This document shows, piece by piece, positions 7,961 to 16,662 of a stretch of 33,289 bases of DNA. The stretch is from Pseudomonas sp. KK4. Lineage in GTDB: Bacteria; Pseudomonadota; Gammaproteobacteria; Pseudomonadales; Pseudomonadaceae. Position numbers and translations under genes: made by a program. Each line of letters starts with the position of its first letter. Positions within the stretch are counted from its first letter, which is position 1. Under the pieces are notes generated by a model. That model ran no database searches. It was not told the DNA's origin and saw only the letters and a program-made list of their open reading frames with translations. Where the stretch lies: assembly GCF_001984065.1 (NCBI RefSeq), contig NZ_LYVP01000058.1, positions 1 through 33,289 of the forward strand, read 5' to 3'.

Positions 7961-9262
7961 TCAGCCCAGCATTTCACGCACCCTATACCAAAGCATACCG
8001 AGGGCCAGCAGTGGCGAGCGCAGGGCGCGACCGCCGGGAAAGGTCATGTGGGGCACGGCGCTGAACACGTCGAAACCCCGGCTGTGTCCGGCGTGGATTG
8101 CTTCACCCAACAGTTTGGCGCACCAGTGCGTCACGTTCAGGCCGTGGCCGGAATAGCCTTGGGCGTAGTACACATTGGGGTGCTGGCTCAGGCGTCCGAC
8201 CTGGGGGAAGCGATTGGCAGTGATGCCGATCCGGCCGCCCCATTGATAGTCGATGCGCACATCGGCCAACTGCGGGAACACCTTGAGCATCTGCGGGCGC
8301 ATGTAGGCCGCGATATCCCGTGGGTCGCGTCCGGAGTAGTGGCAGGCGCCGCCGAACAGCAGGCGCCGGTCGGCCGAGAGCCGGTAGTAATCCAGGCCGA
8401 CCTTCTGATCGCACAGGGCCAGGTTGTGCGGGATCAACTGCGCCGCAAGCTCCGCTGGCAGGGGCTCGGTGGCGATGATGTAGCTGCCTGCCGGCAACAC
8501 CTTGCCGCTCAGTTTCGGCTCGAGCTCTTCCAGATGCGCATTGCAACCCAGCACCAGGCGACCGGCGCGCACCGTTCCCCCGGCGCAGCGCACCTGCACC
8601 GTGCTGCCATGAATCAGCTCCAGCACCGGGCTCTGCTCGAAGATCCTTACACCGAGGGAACGCGCCAGTTGCGCTTCGCCCAGTACCAGATTCAAGGGGT
8701 GCAGATGTCCAGAGCCCATGTCGATCAAGCCCCCGGTATACACACCGGCGTCGACCACCTGCTCACGGATCTGCCCGGGCTCTACCAGTCTCACCTCGTG
8801 GGCGTAACCGGATTCTTTCAACTGCGCGTGCTCGGCCTTCAGCCCGGCAAACTGCGCCGGGGTGTTGGCCAGCTCGCAAAAGCCCCAGCGCAAGTCGCAG
8901 TCGATGCCGTGCTCGCGGATCCGCCGGCCCACCAGTTCCACCGATTCAACGCCCGCCCGCTCCATGTAACGGACGCCCTCGGCACCGACATGCCGGGCAA
9001 ACCCGCTGACGTCGTGGCCGATGCCGCGAATCAACTGCCCGCCGTTACGGCCGCTGGCGCCCCAGCCAATGCGCCGGGCTTCCAGCAGGACCACCGAGAG
9101 CCCGCGCTGGGCCAATTCAATGGCCGTGTTCACGCCGGTAAAACCGCCGCCAATCACACAGACATCCGCCACCAGGTCTTCGCCCAGCGTGGGGAAGGGC
9201 GCCTGGCCGTGGGCCGAAGCGGCGTAGTAAGAACGGGTATGTTCCTGGGTGTACTGGTTCAT
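7961..9262 (-). CDS. puuB: FAD-dependent gamma-glutamylpolyamine oxidoreductase (PuuB/PauB type)
   Basis: A 433-residue DAO-family flavoprotein. The N-terminal Rossmann motif is VIGGGFTGVN (36-45), followed by the acidic ribose-binding end of strand 2 (VVLLEARR) and the WGASGRNGGQ motif typical of PuuB-like oxidases. The expected reaction is oxidation of gamma-glutamylputrescine to the aldehyde with release of ammonia and hydrogen peroxide in the cytoplasm. The start codon overlaps the stop of the potF-like gene as ATGA (9259-9262). Nearness to a PuuA-type ligase and a polyamine-binding protein supports the polyamine role. Other amine oxidases of this family cannot be fully excluded. Confidence 0.85.
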   Translation of the reverse strand: MNQYTQEHTRSYYAASAHGQAPFPTLGEDLVADVCVIGGGFTGVNTAIELAQRGLSVVLLEARRIGWGASGRNGGQLIRGIGHDVSGFARHVGAEGVRYMERAGVESVELVGRRIREHGIDCDLRWGFCELANTPAQFAGLKAEHAQLKESGYAHEVRLVEPGQIREQVVDAGVYTGGLIDMGSGHLHPLNLVLGEAQLARSLGVRIFEQSPVLELIHGSTVQVRCAGGTVRAGRLVLGCNAHLEELEPKLSGKVLPAGSYIIATEPLPAELAAQLIPHNLALCDQKVGLDYYRLSADRRLLFGGACHYSGRDPRDIAAYMRPQMLKVFPQLADVRIDYQWGGRIGITANRFPQVGRLSQHPNVYYAQGYSGHGLNVTHWCAKLLGEAIHAGHSRGFDVFSAVPHMTFPGGRALRSPLLALGMLWYRVREMLG

Positions 9263-10347
9263 TGGTTGGACTTCACTTTGCTCCAGGACCGGGTCATCAG
9301 GCGCATGATCGACTGCTGCGGCGTGGTGGAGATGTAGAGCTTGTCCAGCACTTGTTGAGGCGGGTAAACCTCTGGGTTGTTCACCAGTTCCGGGTCCATG
9401 TATTGCTTGGCCGCCGGGTTCGGGTTGGCGTAACCCACAGAAGCGCTGACCTTGGCGATCACTTGCGGATCAAGCAGGTCATTGATGAAGGCGTGGGCTT
9501 CTTTCGGGTTGCTGGCATCGGATGGAATGGCCAGCAGGTCGAACCACAGGTTGCTGCCTTCCTTGGGGATGGCGTAGGCAATGTTCACATTGTTCTTGGC
9601 TTCCTTGGCGCGGTTGGCGGCCTGGAACACATCCCCTGAGTAACCGAAGGCCACGCAGATGTCGCCATTGGCCAGGTCCGACACGTACTTGGAGGAGTGG
9701 AAGTAGGTCACATAAGGCCGGATGCTCAGCAGCTTGGCCTCGGCCTTCTTGTAGTCCTCGGGGTTTTCGCTGCGCGGGTCCATGCCCATGTAGTTGAGCA
9801 CGGCGGGGAACACTTCATCGGCCGAATCCATCATCGACACGCCGCACTGGCTGAGCTTCTTGATGTTTTCCGGCTCGAACAGCACCGCCCAGGAGTCGAT
9901 GTGGTCGATGCCCAGCACCTGTTTGACCTTGTCGACGTTGTAACCGATGCCGTTGGTGCCCCACAGGTAAGGCACGGAGTGCTCGTTGCCCGGATCGTTT
10001 TTCTCAAGCAGTGCGAGCAATTTCGGGTCAAGGTTCTTGAAGTTCGGCAGTTGCGCGCGGTCCAGCTTCAGGAACGCCCCGGCCTTCACCTGGCGGGCCA
10101 GAAAGTGGTTGGACGGCACCACCACGTCATACCCGGTGCGCCCGGCCAGCAGCTTGCCTTCCAGGGTTTCGTTGGAATCGAAGACGTCGTAAATCACCTT
10201 GATCCCGGTCTTGGCCTGGAAGTCGGCGAGGGTGGTTTCGCCGATGTAATCGGTCCAGTTGTAGACGCTGACCTGGGGTTGGGCCTGGGCAATGGCGCTG
10301 AACAGGGTTGCCAGGGCGAGCGGGACTACGGATTTCAACAGACGCAT
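9259..10347 (-). CDS. potF: Periplasmic polyamine-binding protein (PotF/SpuD type)
   Basis: A 362-residue solute-binding protein of the PotD/PotF family with a Sec signal peptide of about 22 residues ending AQA-QPQ. The mature N-terminus, VSVYNWTDYIGE, is the characteristic PotF/SpuD beginning, whose Trp and Tyr line the polyamine site. It should capture putrescine or a related polyamine in the periplasm. No cognate PotGHI ABC permease or ATPase genes are in the window, so the transporter core must lie elsewhere. It sits between puuA and puuB and overlaps puuB by 4 nt. Confidence 0.87.
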   Translation of the reverse strand: MRLLKSVVPLALATLFSAIAQAQPQVSVYNWTDYIGETTLADFQAKTGIKVIYDVFDSNETLEGKLLAGRTGYDVVVPSNHFLARQVKAGAFLKLDRAQLPNFKNLDPKLLALLEKNDPGNEHSVPYLWGTNGIGYNVDKVKQVLGIDHIDSWAVLFEPENIKKLSQCGVSMMDSADEVFPAVLNYMGMDPRSENPEDYKKAEAKLLSIRPYVTYFHSSKYVSDLANGDICVAFGYSGDVFQAANRAKEAKNNVNIAYAIPKEGSNLWFDLLAIPSDASNPKEAHAFINDLLDPQVIAKVSASVGYANPNPAAKQYMDPELVNNPEVYPPQQVLDKLYISTTPQQSIMRLMTRSWSKVKSNQ

Positions 10348-10399
10348 TCGACACCTCTAGGATTTATTGGATTTTTTTTCAGGGGATTGCGTTCTCCAT

Positions 10400-10486
10400 G
10401 TGGGAGCGGCTTGCTCGCGAAGAGGCCAGGTCAGTCAGCCTATTTGTTGATTGACACACCGCATTCGCGAGCAAGCCCGCTCCCAC
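10400..10486. repeat. Inverted REP pair (REPIN-like) between puuA and potF
   Basis: Two near-identical REP cores face each other: gtgggagcggcttgctcgcg at 10400-10419 and its inverted counterpart, cgcgagcaagcccgctccca, ending at about 10486. They are separated by about 42 nt. This is the usual doublet arrangement of Pseudomonas REP sequences. It lies inside the puuA-potF intergenic gap, where it could stabilise the puuA transcript or lower read-through. Confidence 0.85.
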
Positions 10487-10515
10487 AGGGGGCGCGGGCT
10501 TGGCAGAGAGCTCTG

Positions 10516-11874
10516 TCAGACGCTCAACAACAGGAACTCCCGCTCCCACGAGCTGATCACCCGCTTGAAGTTCTCGTGCTCGGCGCGTTTGACCGCGACG
10601 TAACCGCGCACGAACTTGTCGCCCAGGTAGCGACCGATGGCGGCGCACTCTTCCATCTGGGTCAGGGCGTCTTCGATGGTGATCGGCAGGCGCAGGTTGC
10701 GCCGTTCGTAGGCGCGGCCTTGCACCGCGGCGCTCGGTTCGATGCCTTCGACCATGCCGATGTAGCCGCACAGCAGGCTGGCGGCGATGGCCAGGTACGG
10801 GTTGGCGTCGGCACCGGGCAGGCGGTTTTCCACGCGCATCGCGTCGGGGCTCGAGGTCGGCACGCGCAGGCCGACGGTGCGGTTTTCTTCGCCCCATTCG
10901 ACGTTGACCGGTGCCGAGGTGTCCGGCAGGAAGCGGCGGAACGAATTGACGTTGGGTGCGAACATCGGCAGCACCTTGGGGATGTACTTCTGCAGGCCGC
11001 CGATGTGCTGGCGGAACAGGTCGCTCATCTGCCCGTCGGCGTCGGCGAAGATCGGCTGACCGGTTTCAATGTCCACCACGCTCTGGTGAATGTGCATGGC
11101 GCTGCCCGGCTCATCGCCGATCGGCTTGGCCATGAAGGTCGCGGTGACGTTGTGTTTGAGCGCCGCCTCGCGCAGGGTGCGCTTGAACACGGTGATCTGG
11201 TCGGCCAGGTCCAGGGCGTCGCCATGACGGAAGTTGATTTCCATCTGCGCCGGGCCGTCTTCGTGGATCAGCGTGTCGAGGTCCAGGCCTTGCAGTTCGC
11301 ACCAGTCGTAGACGTCTTCGAACAGCGGATCGAATTCGTTGGCTGCATCGATGGAGAACGACTGTCGACCACTTTCGGCGCGGCCCGAACGGCCCAGCGG
11401 TGCCTTGAGTGGCAGATCAGGGTCTTCGCAGCGCTGGGTCAGGTAGAACTCCATTTCCGGCGCCACAATGGGCTTCCATCCCTTGTCGGTGTAAAGCTGC
11501 AGGACTTTCTTCAACACGTTGCGCGGCGACAGTTCGATGGGGTTGCCGAACTTGTCGAAGGTGTCATGGATCACGATGGCGGTTGGCTCGATGGCCCATG
11601 GCACCACGTACACCGCATCGGCGTCCGGCTTGCAGACCATGTCGATGTCGGCCGGGTCCAGCAGGTCGTAGTAGATGTCGTCGTCGACGAAGTCCCCGGT
11701 TACCGTTTGCAACAGCACACTTTCCGGCAGGCGCATGCCTCGCTCATGCAGGAACTTGTTGGTGGGTGCGATTTTGCCGCGTGCAATGCCGGTCAGATCG
11801 CTGACGACGCACTCGACTTCGGTAATCTTGTGATCTTTCAGCCACGTGAACAGCTGATCGAAAGGGACATTCAT
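10516..11874 (-). CDS. puuA: Gamma-glutamylpolyamine synthetase, glutamine-synthetase family (PuuA/PauA type)
   Basis: A 452-residue member of the glutamine synthetase superfamily. It has a GS beta-grasp N-terminus (CVVSDLTGIARGK) and catalytic-domain motifs including APEMEFYL near 138-145, EDGPAQMEIN, the ATFMAKP region, SAMHIHQS (ATP/metal region) and the NRTVGLRVP segment. The length and the neighbouring PuuB-like oxidase favour ATP-dependent ligation of glutamate to putrescine or another polyamine over ammonia assimilation. The start has GAGG 6 nt upstream. It is divergent from the araC-type gene. Confidence 0.88.
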   Translation of the reverse strand: MNVPFDQLFTWLKDHKITEVECVVSDLTGIARGKIAPTNKFLHERGMRLPESVLLQTVTGDFVDDDIYYDLLDPADIDMVCKPDADAVYVVPWAIEPTAIVIHDTFDKFGNPIELSPRNVLKKVLQLYTDKGWKPIVAPEMEFYLTQRCEDPDLPLKAPLGRSGRAESGRQSFSIDAANEFDPLFEDVYDWCELQGLDLDTLIHEDGPAQMEINFRHGDALDLADQITVFKRTLREAALKHNVTATFMAKPIGDEPGSAMHIHQSVVDIETGQPIFADADGQMSDLFRQHIGGLQKYIPKVLPMFAPNVNSFRRFLPDTSAPVNVEWGEENRTVGLRVPTSSPDAMRVENRLPGADANPYLAIAASLLCGYIGMVEGIEPSAAVQGRAYERRNLRLPITIEDALTQMEECAAIGRYLGDKFVRGYVAVKRAEHENFKRVISSWEREFLLLSV

Positions 11875-12006
11875 AAAGACCTCATTATTGGTTTTATTAA
11901 CGCGGGGGAATGTCGGATTGATCTGTCAGACGCTTCCCCTGTGGCGCGTTGACGACTATCTTGGGCGAGCGTTGCGGTTCCATCTATCCACTTTAAGCAG
12001 CACGAA

Positions 12007-12025
12007 GCGCACCAAAAGAGTGCGC
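12007..12025. promoter_or_regulatory. Short inverted repeat before the araC-type gene
   Basis: gcgcac (12007-12012) and gtgcgc (12020-12025) flank a 7-nt spacer and end about 10 nt before the ATG at 12036. It could be an operator or an RNA hairpin near the ribosome-binding site. The rest of the 161-nt divergent gap shows no strong promoter hexamers. Confidence 0.3.
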
Positions 12026-12035
12026 CAGGCCACCC

Positions 12036-12965
12036 ATGAAAGTGTCAGATTCAATACAGGTTCAAGCCTTCAACACCGCCGATGTCGCCGAGCAGATCCG
12101 CGCCACACCGGGCTGGGTCCAGCATTACCAACAGATGTCGCCGGGGCATTTCGCAGGCCTGGTGCGCTATCTGGATTTGCAGGGCGTGGAGATTTACGAA
12201 GAGTCGATGAACACTCGGGTCGAGCAGAATTTCAGCGCGCCACCGGGCTCGCTGGCGTTCTGTTTCGATCGCAGCGACAACGCGCTGTACGTGTTGAACG
12301 GCGAAAGCCGCAACATCTGGATCACCCCGGAGAACTATCAGGAAATCGCCGTGGTCTTCGGCCCGGCGTTCGTTGAGCGCCATGCGCTGGATGTCGCCAG
12401 GCTCGAAGGTCTGTTCATGGCGCCGCTCAACTCCGGGCAGAACGCGCTGTTCAGCCGTTGGCTCAGCGGCACGCTCACGCGGTTGTCGCAGACGATCGAT
12501 CCGCCGAGCCGCGAAGCCCTGACCCAGCAGCTGCTCGACGATTGCCTGTTCATCCTCGATAACGCCTGTATCTGCCTCGATCAGGGCGCATTGCAACGCC
12601 GCGCCGGGGAGCGGGCGATCATGAAGCGAGTGGGGGAATGGGCGGCGGATACGCCGGAAGAACACCTCAACCTGCTGGAACTGTCCCAGGTGGCGGGGGT
12701 GTCGCTGCGTCAATTGCAGCATGCGTTCAAGACCTACACCGGCATGGCGCCGACCCAGTGGCTGCGTCTGCGTCGGCTCAACAGCGCACGGCGTGAATTG
12801 CTCAGCCGCACGCCGACGCAGACCACTGTCGCCGAGGTGGCGATGCACTGGTCGTTCTGGCATCTGGGGAGGTTTTCCAGCAGCTATCGCGCGCTGTTCA
12901 AAGAGTTGCCCAGCGACACCCTGAAGCGGGCGAGCGCGGCGCAACCTGCCGGCCGGCGGCGCTAG
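12036..12965 (+). CDS. AraC-family transcriptional regulator
   Basis: A 309-residue regulator. The C-terminal DNA-binding domain (about 195-300) has two helix-turn-helix units: LNLLELSQVAGVSLRQLQHAFK with TGMAPTQWLRLRRLN, and TVAEVAMHWSFWHLGRFSSSYRALF. The N-terminal part has no recognisable cupin motif and resembles the sensing region of EutR/FeaR-type regulators. It is divergent from puuA, so control of the polyamine genes is a reasonable inference. The effector is unknown. Its stop overlaps the end of the convergent acyltransferase gene by four bases (ctag, 12962-12965). Confidence 0.85.
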   Translation: MKVSDSIQVQAFNTADVAEQIRATPGWVQHYQQMSPGHFAGLVRYLDLQGVEIYEESMNTRVEQNFSAPPGSLAFCFDRSDNALYVLNGESRNIWITPENYQEIAVVFGPAFVERHALDVARLEGLFMAPLNSGQNALFSRWLSGTLTRLSQTIDPPSREALTQQLLDDCLFILDNACICLDQGALQRRAGERAIMKRVGEWAADTPEEHLNLLELSQVAGVSLRQLQHAFKTYTGMAPTQWLRLRRLNSARRELLSRTPTQTTVAEVAMHWSFWHLGRFSSSYRALFKELPSDTLKRASAAQPAGRRR

Positions 12966-14014
12966 AGCCAGGTTCTGACACGGGTGAAGGATTGCGAGAG
13001 GGATTTTTTCAGAAGACTGGCGAAGGGCACTTCGATGTCTTTATGGATGATGTAGGACGTACTGATCATCAGGGCGAGCGTGCCCCATAGCACCAGGTGC
13101 GGGTTTACCGCGGGATAAGCGATGTTGAAGATCATGAAGCCGATCATCTGATGCAACAGGTAGAGGGGGTAAGTCAGCGTTCCCAATACCGTCCAGTTCA
13201 ATGTGCCTACGGTGCCGGTCCTGTTGGTTGCGATCAAAAAGAACGCAGCGAAAAACACAACAATGATGCTGCACACGATCAAGGAATCGTATTGGGTTGA
13301 ATATTTGGGTTCGAGCAATTGGGCCCATGCAATGGCGGTGTAGCAGGCCAGTGCCAATGCCCCGGCCAGCAGCGCGACTCGCGTCTTTGTGAAGCCCTTG
13401 GCCCAGACAAGATAGAACGTCGCCCCCGCCGTGAAATAGGCGGCGTAATCGGTAATCAATATTGAGCGCAGCTTCTCGAAACCCAGTATCTCCGCCGTGG
13501 CAGAAATCATCAGCCAGAGCACGAGACAGGTCTCTATTTTCTCTATTTTCCTCAAGCCCAGCACAATGGAGATCATCAGGTAAAACTGTATTTCCACAAA
13601 CAGTGACCAGTAGACGCCATCGATCGGCAGCACACCCGTCAAGTCACTCAGAAATGTCATGTTGATGAGGTATTGGTAGACAGTGGCCGAATACCTGGGC
13701 TGTCCAATGGCAAGCGTGATCAGAAACGTGAGAGTGCAACACACCCAGAAAGCGGGGCACAGGCGCACCACGCGGGAGATGAAAAACGCTTTGAGGTTAT
13801 TGCTTGAAGCGGTCATCAGAATCACGAAACCGCTGATCATGAAAAACAGCTCGACGCCCAGGTAACCGTATTTGGCAGGCTCGGCCAACAGTGGGTAGGG
13901 CATTTCAGACATGTCGCCTTTGGCATACCCGCGAAACGCATAGTGAAAAAACACTACGGCCATGGCAGCCAGAAAGCGCAGCAAATCCAGTTCGTTCAGC
14001 CGGCGTTTGATCAC
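12962..14014 (-). CDS. Membrane O-acyltransferase (acyltransferase-3 / OafA family)
   Basis: A 350-residue integral membrane protein with about ten hydrophobic helices. The N-terminus LDLLRFLAAMAVVFFHY carries the conserved Arg and His of acyltransferase-3 proteins, and YLGVELFFMISGFV is the second family motif. Such enzymes move acetyl or other acyl groups across the inner membrane onto surface sugars. There is no C-terminal SGNH domain. The start is GTG with GGAG 9 nt upstream; later ATGs would remove part of the first helix. Last gene of the polysaccharide block, so it probably decorates that polymer. Its coding sequence looks more A/T-rich than its neighbours. Confidence 0.85.
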   Translation of the reverse strand: MIKRRLNELDLLRFLAAMAVVFFHYAFRGYAKGDMSEMPYPLLAEPAKYGYLGVELFFMISGFVILMTASSNNLKAFFISRVVRLCPAFWVCCTLTFLITLAIGQPRYSATVYQYLINMTFLSDLTGVLPIDGVYWSLFVEIQFYLMISIVLGLRKIEKIETCLVLWLMISATAEILGFEKLRSILITDYAAYFTAGATFYLVWAKGFTKTRVALLAGALALACYTAIAWAQLLEPKYSTQYDSLIVCSIIVVFFAAFFLIATNRTGTVGTLNWTVLGTLTYPLYLLHQMIGFMIFNIAYPAVNPHLVLWGTLALMISTSYIIHKDIEVPFASLLKKSLSQSFTRVRTWL

Positions 14015-14104
14015 GTAGAGGCGCTCCAGTTGTGTTGGCGCGGAATGAAAACCAACCTCCCTGCCGATTGAATGTTGACCCTGGGTGTATGCCGGAGCGT
14101 GGCG

Positions 14105-15580
14105 CTATCGAGTTCGCTGCCACATCCGCAAGTAGTCGACTTCGAACGTGGAGGGCAGGTCGGCATCGTCGACCACCCCAAACCACTTCCAAAAGGCCTC
14201 GCTGTCGAAGTTCACCTCCATCGGAAAGAAGAAATACGGGTTCTTCGACTCCCTGACCAACACGCCGTCGACATACCAGCGCAGGGTGTCGGGCTGCCAG
14301 TCGAAACCGTAGACATGGAAGTCATCGGCCAGGCGCCAGGGGCTGACCCAGATGCTGCCATTGGCAATGTGCTCGGTGCTTTGCGGCGTGGCCCACAAGT
14401 GGGCATTCATGTTGTACGAGCGGTCCAGGGCGCCGTTTTTGGTCTTGCCGCCTATTTCGAAGATGTCGATCTCGGTGGCGTTGTCCGCCATACCCGTCCA
14501 CGCCAGCCAAAAGGCACTGGAGCCAGCGGAATTCATGGGTTTGGCCCGGGCTTCGTAGTAGCCGTAGAACCCCCGTTCCCGGGTTCTGACCATCGCTGAG
14601 CTGTAGTCTTTGAAGCCGAGCTTGACGTACTTCTCGGGCAAGGTTTCCTTGCGGAACACAATGTTCAGGTGGCCGTTGCTGACCGTGGCATTGTCGGGCT
14701 TGTACAGCGCCGGTTTGCGTCCCAGGGACTCGTTGCCGATGCCGTTGTTGACGTGCCAGCGATCGAGGTCGAGGGTGCTGCCGTTGAATTCATCGGACAG
14801 CACGGCGTTGAGCATCCACCGGCCGGCATTGGCCTGATCGGACAGCGGCAGGTGGTCGTTGCTGCGGGTGGGCAAGGGACCGAGTGGCCCGACTCGGGTC
14901 CAGTTGTTGGCTTGTTCGGGGATGGCAACCGACCATTTCTGCGCCAGGTACTCAAAGGCCTGCTGGCGTTCTGCAAGGGAGGCCAATGCACGGTCGTACA
15001 CCAGCACTTCGGCGATGTCGCCGCGAAAGTTGTCGGCGCTGCCGACGGCATTGCGCCCCACGCCGAACGGGCCGATCGGCACATCGTCAAGCTCCAGCAC
15101 GGCAACGCTCGGCCCATAGGCGCTGGTCTGTTGCAGGCTGATGGCGAAATTGGGCAACTGGTTATCGTTGAGGGCGGTGTGCGGGCGTGAGCTGAACAGG
15201 CGTTGCCAGGGATCGACCTCAGGCTGTTCGGACAACCGACGGGACACGACCAACACCGTCACTGGCCCTTTGCCGCTGCGAATGCTTTTGCCGAGCAACC
15301 CCGAACCGCCACTGAAATGCAGCACCGAATGGCCATTGACGGCGTTTGCCAGCCGCTGCGGCGGCGCGGCGCCATCGTCGACGGTGGCGTGATGGCCCTG
15401 GCCGGACTTGTCCCGCCATTGCCGCACGCGGTTCTGCGCATCCAGGGTCAGGCTCGCCCCATCGTCCGCATCCAGCCACAGCACCAGCCCGGTGGTGGGC
15501 ACACCGGGAGATGCCTGTGCTGCATGGCCCGCCATCGAAAGCGACAGCAGCAGTAACAGCACCGATCCTTTCAGCATCAT
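14105..15580 (-). CDS. Secreted glycoside hydrolase family 16 enzyme with N-terminal LamG-like domain
   Basis: A 491-residue exported protein. A signal peptide of about 20-23 residues is followed by a concanavalin/LamG-like domain (about 29-215; VLWLDADDG, WRDKSGQGHHA, FRGDIAEVLVYDRAL). A GH16 domain covers about 255-491. The catalytic motif is EIDIFE with Glu370, Asp372 and Glu375, the ExDxxE form with a beta-bulge. Family members hydrolyse or transglycosylate beta-glucans and galactans. Being in the locus and overlapping galE by ATGA (15577-15580), it likely trims or releases the locus's own polymer, as ExoK does for succinoglycan in Sinorhizobium. Substrate is not predictable from sequence alone. 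Confidence 0.88.
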   Translation of the reverse strand: MMLKGSVLLLLLSLSMAGHAAQASPGVPTTGLVLWLDADDGASLTLDAQNRVRQWRDKSGQGHHATVDDGAAPPQRLANAVNGHSVLHFSGGSGLLGKSIRSGKGPVTVLVVSRRLSEQPEVDPWQRLFSSRPHTALNDNQLPNFAISLQQTSAYGPSVAVLELDDVPIGPFGVGRNAVGSADNFRGDIAEVLVYDRALASLAERQQAFEYLAQKWSVAIPEQANNWTRVGPLGPLPTRSNDHLPLSDQANAGRWMLNAVLSDEFNGSTLDLDRWHVNNGIGNESLGRKPALYKPDNATVSNGHLNIVFRKETLPEKYVKLGFKDYSSAMVRTRERGFYGYYEARAKPMNSAGSSAFWLAWTGMADNATEIDIFEIGGKTKNGALDRSYNMNAHLWATPQSTEHIANGSIWVSPWRLADDFHVYGFDWQPDTLRWYVDGVLVRESKNPYFFFPMEVNFDSEAFWKWFGVVDDADLPSTFEVDYLRMWQRTR

Positions 15581-16632
15581 TTGACGGCCATCAGCGCTTG
15601 AATTTCAAACGACGACTGATACCCCTGCGGGTTGCACGACTGCCAGCGCCAGGTATCGACGATCATCTGTTGCAGATCGCGCTGCGCGGTCCAGCCCAGT
15701 TCCCGTCCGGCCTTGCCGGGATCGGCCCAGCATTGGGCAATGTCACCTTCGCGTCGGGGTACGAAGCGGTAGGGAATGGTGATGCCGGTGATGTCCTCGA
15801 AACTCTGGATGATTTGCAGCACGCTGTAGCCAATGCCGGTACCGAGGTTCCAGACGTTGATGCCGTTACTGTGTTGCAACACCTGAAGGGCCTTGAGGTG
15901 GCCGATGGCGAGGTCGACCACGTGGATGTAGTCGCGCACGCAGGTGCCGTCCACGGTGGGATAGTCGTTGCCGTACACCGTGAGTTCAGGAATCCGGCCA
16001 ATGGCGACCTGGGTCAGGCATGGCAGCAGATTATTGGGGCGGCCCCTGGGGTCTTCTCCGATCATCCCGCTTTCGTGGGCGCCAATCGGGTTGAAGTAGC
16101 GCAACAAACCGATGCTCCAGCGTGGGTCGGAGTGGCACAGGTCGGTGAGCAACTCTTCGATCATCAGCTTGGTGCGGCCATAGGGATTGACCGGTTTGCC
16201 GGTGCCGAAATCTTCGCAGATCGGTGTTCGCGCGGGCTCGCCGTACACCGTGGCCGATGAGCTGAACACCAGTTGGAACACGTTGTTGCGCGCCATCGCC
16301 CGGCACAGCTCAAGGGTGCCGGCGACGTTGTTGGCGTAGTAGTCCAGCGGCTTGCTGACACTTTCCGCAACGGATTTGAGGCTGGCGAAATGCACCACCG
16401 AATCGATGTCATAGCGGCGGAAGATATCGTCCAGCAGCTTCGAATCACGGATGTCGCCCTTGATGAAATCCACCCGGGTCAGGGTCAGTTGTTCCAGGCG
16501 TGAGATGCACTCTCGACAGCTGTTGCACAGGTTGTCGAGTACCAGCACATTGTGGCCGGCATTGATGAGCGCCAAGGCGGTATGGGAGCCGATGTAACCG
16601 GCCCCGCCAGTGATCAACGTAGTTTTGCGCAT
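15577..16632 (-). CDS. galE: UDP-glucose 4-epimerase GalE
   Basis: A 351-residue extended short-chain dehydrogenase. It has the NAD-binding motif GGAGYIGS at 9-16, catalytic SSSATVYG near 124-131 and the Tyr151-X3-Lys155 pair (YGRTK). The RYFNPIGAH and NLGTGIGYSV segments are characteristic of GalE. It interconverts UDP-glucose and UDP-galactose in the cytoplasm, which suggests galactose in the repeat unit. UDP-GlcNAc activity cannot be excluded. It follows wzx by 30 nt and overlaps the GH16 gene. Confidence 0.92.
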   Translation of the reverse strand: MRKTTLITGGAGYIGSHTALALINAGHNVLVLDNLCNSCRECISRLEQLTLTRVDFIKGDIRDSKLLDDIFRRYDIDSVVHFASLKSVAESVSKPLDYYANNVAGTLELCRAMARNNVFQLVFSSSATVYGEPARTPICEDFGTGKPVNPYGRTKLMIEELLTDLCHSDPRWSIGLLRYFNPIGAHESGMIGEDPRGRPNNLLPCLTQVAIGRIPELTVYGNDYPTVDGTCVRDYIHVVDLAIGHLKALQVLQHSNGINVWNLGTGIGYSVLQIIQSFEDITGITIPYRFVPRREGDIAQCWADPGKAGRELGWTAQRDLQQMIVDTWRWQSCNPQGYQSSFEIQALMAVK

Positions 16633-16662
16633 GGTGAGGTCTTCCTGTCTCAGGGTCTGAAT

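Noticed and set aside
9697..11952. Plus-strand open frame of 751 codons opposite potF and puuA
   Set aside because: It spans two well-supported minus-strand genes and the REP pair between them, and its product reads as antisense translation.
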